Assembly: GCF_921293095.1 (NCBI RefSeq)
Contig: NC_060252.1
Location: 73,862,866 to 73,926,865 of the forward strand
Direction of reading: 5' to 3'
Source of the DNA: Ischnura elegans
Lineage: Eukaryota > Arthropoda > Insecta > Odonata > Coenagrionidae
DNA: 64,000 nucleotides
Every line of letters begins with the position of its first letter. Positions within the stretch are counted from its first letter, which is position 1. Under the pieces are notes generated by a model, which did no database searches, was not told the origin of the DNA, and saw only the letters and a program-made list of their open reading frames with translations. Below are positions 55,320-64,000 of the stretch, piece by piece. Position numbers and translations under genes: made by a program.

Positions 55320-56280
55320 ATATATTTTCATCTATTAATTACTCAATTTTAATTAAAATATCAAAGTCGCTCTTCCAGGTTTATGTCATTTATCGAATGG
55401 CAGCCTAAAAATTCGATTTTCGAGTATACATTTGTCCATTACTTCCTTGAACGTTTCAGCATTTAGATTCGAAGGGAAGGAATTATCTTAAAGCCTCGGG
55501 ATATTAACCCAGGACGCCTAGATAAGCCGCCAAGCGCTCTACCCAATGGTCTACCATGTTTCCCACACCTCAGATTTTATCTTTCCAAAATTTCGGGTGG
55601 GGGGGGGGGAGGAAATGGGTGTTTGAAACCCTTGATCCCACCCGCTTGCTGTAGAAGGCCTTGTGTAAGTCGACGCAGAGGAATTCTCGGTTCGCTCAGC
55701 GACGGATATTGCTTTCGGCGGTTGGCGAGCCGGGAGTGCAGGTCCTTCATAGTGAGCTCGTTTTTCGTTGCCTTGGTGAAGAGGGTGGGTGGGGGAGGAT
55801 GAGGGGCGGTCAGCGTGATGTGGGCGTGACTATTCGTCTCGAGTAGTAGTCGTGACAGCGTGTTCATACCCTCTTATTTCTGAAGCCATCGGTGTAATGA
55901 TGTAGCCATGCTGGGCCGCGTTGCCAGACCATCGAACTCAACCTTTCCTCATCTCTTACGTGATGGGGGCTTCTTTCCTTCCCCTCAAATACCTCTAGTC
56001 ACTGGTGTCATGGAGCCGGAACGCCGCCGTTCCGGCAATGGTTAACAAAAGACATAAGAGTCAAACAACACTTTTATCAATGTTGTCGCCTCAAAATTTC
56101 TAATACAAATATACCTTGCTAAAACAAAAAATGTAATAAAATGTAAATAATAACTTGTAAAAACAAAACACACAAAGTAAATTTTCTCTTCTAAAAAAAG
56201 TTACGGAATGTGCGTTCGGGCACTGCTAGTTTTGCCATGACGTCACTATCTGTAGTGATGATAAGTCGTGAGTCGTCCAG
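55320..56280. other. Unassigned stretch with a tRNA-like SINE piece
   Basis: On the minus strand at 55491-55560 an A box (TGGGTAGAGCGC) and a B box-like GGGTTAATATCCC are spaced as in a tRNA-derived SINE. Frames at 55577-55867 occur on both strands and lack a family signature. Confidence 0.4.
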
Positions 56281-56283
56281 GGT

Positions 56284-56360
56284 AGTGTTGGAAAAATGTC
56301 GGTCGAAATCGATATTTCGAGCAATCGATTTTTAATCGAAATGAAAAGCTCGAATGTTCA
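56284..56360 (+). repeat. Solo terminus with TCGAT repeats
   Basis: TAGTGTTGGAAAAATGTCGG followed by repeated ATCGAT/AATCGA motifs matches the left end of the element at 57535. No partner end was found. Confidence 0.5.
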
Positions 56361-56744
56361 TTTCCATTAACTTGTTAATCACCCCCTATATCCCCTCGCG
56401 GGGGTATGCCTACTGTCGACGCAAAAAAAGGTAGAACGCTGAACTTAAAGCAGTTGTACGAAATTCTGCCGAAGTTCCGTAGGATCGTGTAGTATATCGT
56501 TTTACTCATTTTTTAGTCGACTACAGCAATGAATCGTGAAACATTGTTTGAACGTAAAATTTTAGCATCTACGGTCAAAATAGTCAATAAAAACACGCCA
56601 AAAAAACTATGATACCGCCGAAACGGTCGTCTTCTTCATCTCGTCAGGGACAAAATATTTGATTGGTGTACTTCATTGTTTTTTTTTGTATAGAGAGCTA
56701 CATCTTCGCATTACAAATAGCTTCTTAAAATTAAATTTTACTCA

Positions 56745-56932
56745 TTATTGAATGAAATAAAATAACTTTGTTTTATTCCACACTTTATTTGAAATAGCAC
56801 GTCCCGGGTTTCAACATCTAGTGTTATCATCAGGTGATAATAACCTGATGATAACACTAGATGTTGAAACCCGGGTCGTGCTATTTCAAATAAAGTGTGG
56901 AATAAAACAAAGTTATTTTATTTCATCCAATA
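56745..56932. repeat. Approximately 190-bp near-perfect palindrome
   Basis: The left arm 56745-56834 and right arm 56843-56932 are reverse complements with about three differences and an 8-bp centre. Each arm contains CCTGATGATAACACTAGATG, then TTGAAACCCGGGTCGTGC, a hammerhead-like core with an AACA/TGTT stem, pointing outward. It shares flanks with the hairpin at 43518. It looks like two Penelope-type termini joined head to head. Confidence 0.88.
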
Positions 56933-56969
56933 ATGAAGCAATTCCACAAAATAACGCCTGAGACCATGT

Positions 56970-57530
56970 CTTATATTTTACCCATTCTTTCATTTTACGC
57001 ATTCTTTCATTTTTATAAATGGCCGAAGGATAGATTTCAATTTCCGAGGTGTATAATATTACCTGAATATCGAAGTTAGGTATGCTTTATAGTAAAAGAT
57101 TATTATGTTGATATTGTTCCTTTTGTTTAAAATAAACCACAGCGAAGAAAATCGCCACTTTGGCAGTGTGCACTGCCGCGGGGCGGGACGTATGCTTCGG
57201 CAGAATTTCATGCAAATGCTTAGAGATCATCGTTTTAGCTTTTTTGCCCATATGGTAGGTAATGTTCGAATCAGTTCCTTCACATCTTTCAAGAATTTTG
57301 CGTAAGTAATCTGCTCCGTTTCTCAAAAGTTGCGTTTTGAGAAAAGCCAAGGCTGCGAATGCGATTACAGCGTTTTATAACTTAGTGGGGTGGATTTTTG
57401 CGGCCAGAAGTTTGGCGGGATAGGAACCATGGACCATTGGATAAGCTGACCAGAAAAGTCTGAAGGAATTCGAGACCTTCTGCTGGCTAAGGGTGCTGAA
57501 GATCAAATGAGTGATAAGGGTGAAAAAACA
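56970..57530. other. Unassigned stretch
   Basis: Open frames on both strands at 57087-57350 have no family signature. Confidence 0.35.
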
Positions 57531-57534
57531 GGAG

Positions 57535-58128
57535 TAGTGATGTAAAACTATCGAAACTGTCGATCAATCGATTTTCAATCGAAATGAAAAGTTCGACTTT
57601 TTTTACAAAAATCGAAACTTGAATTAAAATATCGATTTATCGAAAAAATCGACCGTTCTTTATTTAAAAAAATAAGGTTCGTGCATAAAAAGGTATATTA
57701 TTTATTCGAAAAAAACTCAAAATACACATTTGAGTTGTTGAAATCTCCCAAAAATGTGCTCAGATTACATGATTGAATTATTAGCACTAAAAGTTTACAA
57801 GTGCACGCACATTTAAGTTTTGGGATGAACCATTCGACTCCAGTAAACTTTTCAAGAAAGATCTCCTGATTGAGATGCTTTCTTGATGGCCGAAGGCGTG
57901 CCTTTCCAATTTTTCCGGACTCACATGAAAGTGTTACACTATGGATGGATGACGTTATCATAGGAGGGTGGGTGACACTACTAAGATCAAACGAAATGGT
58001 CAAGATCGAAGTTGAAAATTCGAGTTTGGATCGAAGCTCATAGATCATGGCTCGATCTAAATTTCCTCGATCATTGACTATCAAAACTCGATTTTCGATT
58101 TTAATCGAAATCGATATTTCAATCACTA
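57535..58128. mobile_element. TIR element with TCGAT-rich ends
   Basis: It starts TAGTGATGTAAAACTATCGA and ends GATATTTCAATCACTA, inverted repeats with gaps. Both subterminal regions are built from overlapping ATCGAT, AATCGA and TCGATT motifs. The minus-strand frame of 142 codons at 57698-58126 has no transposase signature. No target duplication is clear. Confidence 0.55.
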
Positions 58129-58748
58129 GTCCAGCGGTATTGTTCCCGCTCCCAATCTACTGCTAATATCGGCGTCAAAATGATATGCCAATGTAAATTT
58201 TTTTCTGGGTTTCGGTAAATGCTAAATGAATGAATAATACGTCATTTTAAAGAAAACATTATTCTAAATTCTGATATATTATTTGTTTTCTGAAAAAATC
58301 AAAAACGTAGACACCCCAGTGCAAAAAATGACTCCGCGCACCGCAAAATTAGCCTTTTTGTCAACTTTATGAACTCAACCTAGGGAAAACTACTTCGTGT
58401 ACAGCATTCATCTTCAACAATAAGTTGAAAACATTAATGCAGATCAATAAAATGGCTTTGTCGTATTTTTAAAACGCATAGTTTGTTGTTTAATAGTAGT
58501 TGGCCGCCTCAATGGTTAGGAACTGGAGGTTGATTCCTGCCGTCACTTCGGTCGCTTTTTGATCGGTTCTCAAAAATGTCCACAGTGCGGCAATGCGTGT
58601 TAAAATTGTAACAAACGTTTCTATGTAACCAATTTACATTCATAATCAATGGCGAAAAAATAATAGCTGTTATAGTTCTGTAGAGTGATGATACAAGGCC
58701 TCCTGTCCACCCTGTTTTTTCTATGAACGCCGTTTTTTCCTGCAAATC

Positions 58749-58845
58749 TTAACCCCTTGCGCTGTAATGACGAGTCTAGCTCGTCGTGAATTTGCGATGC
58801 CAAACTGAGCAATGACGAGTGTATCTCGTCATCGGATTTTCATAA
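58749..58845 (+). repeat. Solo piggyBac-like terminus with palindromes
   Basis: TTAACCCCTTGCGCTG is followed by two palindromic boxes, GACGAGTCTAGCTCGTC (58769-58785) and ATGACGAGTGTATCTCGTCAT-type (58812-58832). The TTAA plus CCC start and inner palindromes recall the elements at 15167 and 54121. No right end was found. Confidence 0.45.
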
Positions 58846-58849
58846 CTTG

Positions 58850-59620
58850 ATCACTATTTTGAGGAAAATATATTTATTTTGAAAGCTTAAAAATGTTAAA
58901 ACATTCATAGTATACATAAATAATTCATATTTCGTGAAACATGATGCATTGGAAGGATTAAAATGATTTTATTCGAGTAGCGATAGCTGTGTTCTCCATG
59001 TTTAATGATCACATTTTATTCCACGGTTCTACGTAGATTACAAAATACAAAACTATCATTTCATCGCCCAACATTTGAAAAAGAACAGAAGAAAAAAAAT
59101 AAATAGAGAATAGGAGCTCGATATTCGGAAAATTAATCGAAGGGAAGGGGAAAATTTAAAATTATCACTAATTTTTTCTTTGATCCGGCCTTTACTCTGC
59201 GGTTCGGAACGTGCGTAGCGAGTAGCTACTTGTATAACCGTTCCCTTTGCCGTCCTTTTGTGAGTCGAGCGACCTCAGGCGACATTGTGCGCGACCTCTC
59301 TGCATGCGACAAGCTGCTGGGGGGCGGAGGAGGCGAGCAGACGAGCTCCAGACGACGCATTATATCTCTCGGAGACCCCACCCCCCCAACTCACTCCGTA
59401 CGAGAGGGAAGATAACGGAGGGGAGGATGGAAACCCCCCCTTTAAACTTACCCTCTCCACTCCCCCTTTCGATCGCTCCCTTGCCTTTTCTTCCCCTTGT
59501 TTCCACTGCGCCACAGCTCAGCTAATCATAATAGAGGCGGGCTAAACGATTACTTTCCGGCGTCGAATACAACTGATACTGTTGCTTTCAATTATGAAAC
59601 AATGATTGTGAGTAGAGATT
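58850..59620. other. Unassigned stretch
   Basis: 59200-59520 is GC-rich with overlapping frames on both strands and no recognisable protein. Confidence 0.4.
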
Positions 59621-59624
59621 ACAC

Positions 59625-59728
59625 CGTGTGGTGTGCATGTGGGAGTCCAATTGCATGCTGCGTGCTGGTGATTGATCACCCCCTGCCAAGAACCCTAGAG
59701 GTGACTGGCAGGGTATTATGTAGATGTA
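59625..59728 (+). mobile_element. CR1/L2-like LINE, 3' UTR and tail
   Basis: GTGTGGTGTGCATGTGGGAG, GGTGATTGATCACCCCCTGC and the terminal ATTATGTAGATGTA match the LINE 3' ends at 26645 (same strand) and 39779 (opposite strand). It ends 15 bp before the 45-bp array and so sits at its edge. Confidence 0.75.
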
Positions 59729-59742
59729 AACTGTATTCTTCG

Positions 59743-60459
59743 ATTCCTGGCTGTGTCTACTTGATCAGACAATTTATTGTCCTCAAGATACCTGGCTTTA
59801 CCCATTTCCAAGAAAAATGCCTTGTACTCAAAATTCTTGGCTGTATCCGTTTCCAATGACGGTTTATTGTACTCAAGATTCCTGGATTCACCCACTTCCA
59901 ATGGCGATTTCTTGTACTCGAGATTCTTGGTTTTATCCACTTCCAAGTACAATTTTTGTACTCATGATTACGGGCTGAATCCTTTTTCAATGTCGATTTC
60001 TTGTAATCAATATTTTTGACCGTATACATTTTCAATGATGATTTCTTGTATTCAGTATTCCTTGCTGAATCCACTTCCAACGACAACTCCTTGTACTCAA
60101 GTTTCCTGGCTGTATCCACTTCCAATGACGATTCCTTGTACTCAGTATTCGTTTCTGTATGCATTTCCCCGGGCAACTTCATACACTTAAAATTCTTGGC
60201 TGTATCCACTTCCATGGACAATTTCTTTTACACAATATTCTTGGCTGTGTCCACTTTCAAATAACGATCTCTTGTACTCAATTTTCCTGGCTGTATTCAC
60301 TTCCACGGACAATTTCTTGTACTCGCGATTCCTGGCTGTATCCGTTTCCACGGAAAATTTCTTGTACTCGATATTCTTGGCTGTATCCACTTCCAATGAC
60401 GAATTCTTGTATTCAAGATTTCTCCTGGCTGTATTCTTTTCCGCTGACGATCCCTTGCT
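59743..60459 (-). repeat. 45-bp coding minisatellite, 16 units
   Basis: Sixteen units follow one another, each close to ATTCCTGGCTGTATCCACTT plus 25 more bases. Fourteen of the units are close to 45 bp. Around 59920-59963 one unit is 44 bp and around 60240-60285 one is 46 bp, and the last (60416-60459) carries a 3-bp insertion. On the minus strand each unit encodes 15 residues of the form LEVDTARNxEYKKxS. Units differ by 10-30 percent, so the array is old. Confidence 0.88.
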
Positions 60460-60660
60460 TACTATCACGTGCAAGCAACAGCTAACTTCAAACGTTTTCG
60501 TTTGTTTTATTTCCATCGCGTCATAGTTGTTGCCCCGCGCAATGAATGGCTCATTGATTTTCATTTGGAAATTCAAAGTAACTACATGGTGTGTGGAGCT
60601 CGAGAGATCTTCACCTATATCATTCACCAAGATAGCTACAGGAATGGCTCCAGATTCAAC
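60187..60660 (-). CDS. Repeat-bearing hypothetical protein (probably broken)
   Basis: A minus-strand frame, open from about 60660, first encodes about 75 non-repeated residues (AIPVAILVNDIGEDLSSS, then HHVVTLNFQMKINEPFIARG and TFEVSCCLHVIVSKG). It then enters the 15-residue repeat (LEVDTAKNIEYKK). The repeat frame is lost at the 46-bp unit near 60240-60285, regained on another frame for 60221-59960, lost again at the 44-bp unit, and picked up once more to about 59760. Each break matches a unit whose length is not a multiple of three, so the array probably began in frame. A leading splice acceptor is possible. The repeat is charged and probably helical. I do not recognise the family. Confidence 0.4.
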   Translation of the reverse strand, partial: VESGAIPVAILVNDIGEDLSSSTHHVVTLNFQMKINEPFIARGNNYDAMEIKQTKTFEVSCCLHVIVSKGSSAEKNTARRNLEYKNSSLEVDTAKNIEYKKFSVETDTARNREYKKLSVEVNTARKIEYKRSLFESGHSQEYCVKEIVHGSGYSQEF

Positions 60661-60699
60661 CAGAGGGGATTAAGGTCGTTAGACCTAAGATCTTACAAC

Positions 60700-62028
60700 A
60701 TCTTGTCGTGTAGGAATACATTTTTGCCAATAATTCCAACGAATCCACAGATTCAAAAAATACTATTTTCATCACACCATCAACATTTTTCATTTGCGTG
60801 GGAAATATAATGGAAGGGAAAATTGATGGAGGTAAAGACCAAGGGTCTTAGGACAAGTAGAAGAAGGACAGAAAGAAGAATGAAGAAGGTCTCGGGGAAG
60901 AAGAGCGTCAGGGTGGTACAATAACTGGCGTGGGGTAGGGAGACATTGAGGGCTGAAGTGCACTAACCTTAGGATTGCAGTACTTCTGTATCTGGTGACG
61001 TATTTTTTTTATTCCGCTACCTTCTTGACTGAGGCGAGTTATGCAGAATTTTGACCTCCGTATTAAGTATAAGACGCCATGTAAACCTGGTAGAAACATG
61101 CCTTCAAGTATCAAGCAATTTGTTGGGAAAAACAACCTTATTGCTTTTTGTCAGCTGTTGTCTCTGCTAGTTATAAATGCGAATACTGCTTATGTTTAGT
61201 TAGTCTGCGTGCGGGTCAATACCAGTGAGTCATACTATCCTTATGTGTTGAAAAAACAATGAATATTTTCTTAGGGTGATAGAATAAAAATCAGATGGCA
61301 GTTTTAGCTGAATTTTGGGGATAAATGAAACAGAACCGACGTACAAGTATGGAGAAATCGCTCTGTAACTTGATTGACTCGTGTTTTTCCGTTTATCGAA
61401 CCGTCGCCGGCTTCTGGAGCTCTCGGCGAAATAACGGCAGCTTTAGCCCTTTAGCTTGTAAATTGCTATTACCTCACGAACTCCTTTCCTGCTCCTCGCC
61501 CTCGCGCATCGGCTTCACGTGCTTCATTGATCTTCACACTAGTGAGTGACTCATTCACTCAATGAGCGTTTCTCCCCGAACGATCTAATGAACCAGAATT
61601 CTGATTATGTCACCAACTCATGAAAAGTGGGCGGCGACTTCATCGTTAAAATGTCATTTAAAGGTTGTGAGATAATGGATGAATGTTTTGTCTGAATGGC
61701 TGAATAGGGATGACTTTTTTCGTAGTAACTTGTTCCTCCTTTCCATCCACCTAATACTTTTGATGAATTGCGATCTCAGATTTTGAGGATAACCCCATTG
61801 TTGTATTTAAGGTTTAGTCTACCATGGAGGGTTTTTCCGAATGAAAATGGCCTGCTTGGGAGCTCTGCGTCTTCGTATGAATAGTTCAATGAGCCATTTA
61901 TCCCTTGAGGCAACAAAAATGACACTATGGAAAAAAATGTTCTCGGACTCAGAGTATTTGGCTCGCCACAGGCGTGTTTTAATGTTGTCCCGGTAACCAT
62001 GTTCACCTCAACCAGCCAGTTAACAACA
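60700..62028. other. Unassigned stretch
   Basis: No gene or recognised repeat. The 75-codon frames at 60908-61135 and 61325-61549 show no signature. Confidence 0.4.
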
Positions 62029-62031
62029 TAA

Positions 62032-62266
62032 AGAACTGTTTACATGATACATTAACACGTACGAGTTAATGTCTGTTTGCGTGAATGATTTTTGTGGACC
62101 GGAACGGAACATGTACGAATGCATGAACCAAATTAGAACAGGTTCTATTTTCTGTGCATGCATTCGCACAAGTTGGGTGGATACACCGTGCATTTTGGCG
62201 TTCATTCTCGCGTTCATACATTTAGACATTAACTCGTACGTGTTAATGTACCGTGTATACAGGCCT
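62032..62266. mobile_element. Harbinger-like MITE with TAA duplication
   Basis: Left AGAACTGTTTACATGATAC and right GTACCGTGTATACAGGCCT are inverted ends; the ACATTAACACGTACGAGTTA block just inside is a perfect match on the other side. TAA flanks both ends (62029-62031 and 62267-62269). Interior AATGCATGAACCAAATTAGA is shared with the MITE at 30534. Confidence 0.8.
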
Positions 62267-62356
62267 TAATAATTTTGGAGCACATTTTTCTGAGTTTTGT
62301 GAGTAGCATGTTGTTTGTATTAGCGGAAACTTATGTGGAAGTGAGCCTTTTTAGCT

Positions 62357-62577
62357 TACCGGTTGCTCGTTCGCCGTAACTTATTGGATACCCAAGCAAT
62401 GCCCGCATTTGGTAAATCAGTAGCGTCATCTGAATTTGATCTTAAATTCGGCAATACAGAGCAATCTCCGTGGTCATTTTCTTTGTTGACTGTCTCGGAT
62501 AGTCCCGAGCTATCACGCAGTTTACCCCTCTTGTTCAAATCTGTTTTGTTACCTCTTTCTAATCGCTCAATATTCAA
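62357..62577 (-). CDS. Candidate internal exon
   Basis: The minus-strand frame of 73 codons (LNKRGKLRDSSGLSETVNKE, then CSVLPNLRSNSDDATDLPNA) ends in RRTSNR directly followed by a donor-like CCG/GTAAGC at 62357. A pyrimidine-rich stretch and AG lie just upstream near 62570-62600. The sequence is Ser/Asn/Asp-rich and not from a repeat I know. Confidence 0.3.
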
Positions 62578-63386
62578 TTACGATTGAAAGGTTGTGGCAG
62601 GAGGAAGGACTTTCCTCCCAGGGACCGAGCACACTGAGCTCTCCCGCCCACCATCACCCGGACACACGTCATCCATTGCCCTGACAACGCGGCGGCGGGT
62701 ACAATGTGTGGGACGACCTCCCACGTATTTTCATTTCCTCAGACGCAGATTTACTAATCCGTCACAACACATTGAAGGATACGCTTGCGCGTTACACCGA
62801 AGGGGGAAGCTGGCCCTTCTGAGCAAGTATAAGCATCCCTTTCTTGCTTTCTGTGAATCAATAACCCACCACTCCCGATTATTAAGTGGTTAGGTTTACC
62901 CATTACCATCAAACTAACCAGAAAAAGCCAGAGATTGTTTTTTTTTTGCTCTTTGAAAGGGCACATTGAAAACATCAATTCTATAGTCTTCTCAGTCCCG
63001 GGACATATCAACATATTTCTGGTTAATTTGATGTTAACAAACAGCATTAGCGATTTCTATGAATCGTGTTTCTGTATGGTGCTGTCATCTGAATGAAAGC
63101 ACTGACCTAATTGCAATAACGGCATTTTACTTACAATTAGCCAAGAGGTAAAAAATGCAAACGTCGATGTATTGTAAACATTACGCCAGAATCGAGGAGG
63201 ATAGAGTAAATGCGAAGTGAGAGGTATCCCAGGGAAAGGAACTTACCCCTCTCCTCTACCCGAATGCGTGAAAATCCACGAAACTGCGGCTTAGTCTGGG
63301 TGAGCTCTACCCTCAACTATCTCTACCCGCCTTCGGGTCAAGTCACTGAATGAGTGTGTGATAATTAACGGTGGTAAATATTTCAG

Positions 63387-63561
63387 CATTTATCTCTGCG
63401 AATTTCTAAATGAACATCAACTTTACGAGCTAAATTCACACGATAATGGAAATTCTATACTTGCTAGAATGCTTGATAGCATCCCTGGATTTGAGCATGG
63501 CCAACTATCGTGTAATTCAGAATTGATTAGTGCAGTAAAATATTTGCGAAAAAAGGGGTGA
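63387..63561 (+). CDS. Candidate terminal exon
   Basis: An acceptor (TGGTAAATATTTCAG) ends at 63386, and the frame then runs 57 codons to a TGA: IYLCEFLNEHQLYELN, then ILARMLDSIPGFEHGQL and LISAVKYLRKKG. The composition is that of a folded, partly helical protein. It could be the last exon of a host gene whose other exons lie outside this window. No family is recognised. Confidence 0.35.
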
Positions 63562-63895
63562 TTACTGCGGCTCGAATACGGAAATTACGTCACAATAGGA
63601 CGATGCTCGCGAAAATGGGACTTTTGGCAGAAACAAGTTTTCTACGCTCAGCCACTCATTAATAAAAAAAAATATTCTCACTGGACGACGCCCATTACGC
63701 ACGCCCTACCCTGACTCGTCGGCAATGGTTCAATTTCCAACTTGCCCGTAGACAGCACATAACGACCTTCACCACGGGGGTTCAAACATTAAAAATGCAC
63801 ACCACAAACATTCAAGCCCTCGATAGGGACCACATACACAGGCAGTACGCGAAGCCGCGAAATTCGTTCTGACAGGGGCCAACGAGCCTCTCAAG

Positions 63896-64000
63896 AGGGT
63901 GGTTTCCTATTATTTTTTTATTGCCTAAATCGAAGGATTATTACTCCTGGAGTACGTATTTCACGCTTTTAGATTTTTACATGACGATATCTATTTTTCG
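63896..64000 (+). mobile_element. Family A MITE, copy 8, cut by window end
   Basis: AGGGTGGTTTCCTATT, TTACTCCTGGAGTACG and GACGATATCTATTTTTCG match the first 105 bp of the family; the first few terminal bases are altered. Confidence 0.85.

Noticed and set aside
57698-58126. 142-codon minus-strand frame
   Set aside because: It starts inside the TCGAT-rich inverted terminus and has no transposase motif; more likely stop-poor element DNA.

Overview
This window reads as intergenic or intronic DNA from a large, repeat-rich arthropod genome, most likely an insect; I cannot fix the order or species. The signs are spliced-type coding traces, eukaryotic tRNA genes with Pol III terminators, and a dense mix of transposon families: RTE/Jockey and CR1/L2-like LINEs, Penelope-like elements, a LINE with a restriction-like endonuclease, piggyBac, mariner, hAT and Harbinger-type MITEs. 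No complete single-copy host protein gene is visible. Most open frames are short and lie inside repeats.

Layout. 0-9.5 kb: a tandem duplication split by a 669-bp MITE (family A), an RTE tail, a long hairpin at 2.9-3.1 kb, a broken two-exon THAP-domain gene (about 3.9-4.4 kb), an unrecognised decayed coding stretch (5.2-6.15 kb), three hAT-type MITEs and a LINE 3' end. 9.5-14.2 kb: two identical tRNA-Gly(UCC) genes 2.1 kb apart among decayed repeats. 14.2-18.8 kb: a 233-codon RTE fragment, then a piggyBac-type element (15167-17980) with an intact catalytic core, inserted in an older LINE tail, then a Penelope GIY-YIG remnant. 18.8-28.3 kb: LINE tails, hAT MITEs with 8-bp target duplications, a tRNA-like SINE head and a second Penelope GIY-YIG remnant. 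28.5-31 kb: a nested set in which an RTE remnant is broken by family A and by a mariner fossil that itself holds two MITEs. 33-40.5 kb: a family A copy split by a LINE, two Harbinger-type MITEs and a 2.3-kb element with roughly 300-bp inverted arms around a CpG-rich core. 42-48.5 kb: an alternating array of six Penelope-terminus modules, several near-perfect palindromes, an intact LINE C-terminus (CCHC plus restriction-like endonuclease) and an exemplary hAT MITE. 48.5-53 kb: nothing recognised. 53-59 kb: another family A copy, a LINE broken by a TTAA-flanked piggyBac-type MITE, and a roughly 190-bp palindrome. 59.6-60.6 kb: a 45-bp coding minisatellite of 16 units. 61-64 kb: a MITE, two candidate exons and a ninth family A copy cut by the window edge.

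How the pieces relate. The clearest biology is the order of insertions. Repeats serve as dated landing sites for one another, and related copies within the same window give near-empty sites for the piggyBac, mariner and family A insertions. The least explained elements are the recurring CTGANGA...GAAA modules at Penelope termini, the long-arm element with its CpG-rich cargo, the THAP pseudogene, and the 15-residue repeat protein fragment.
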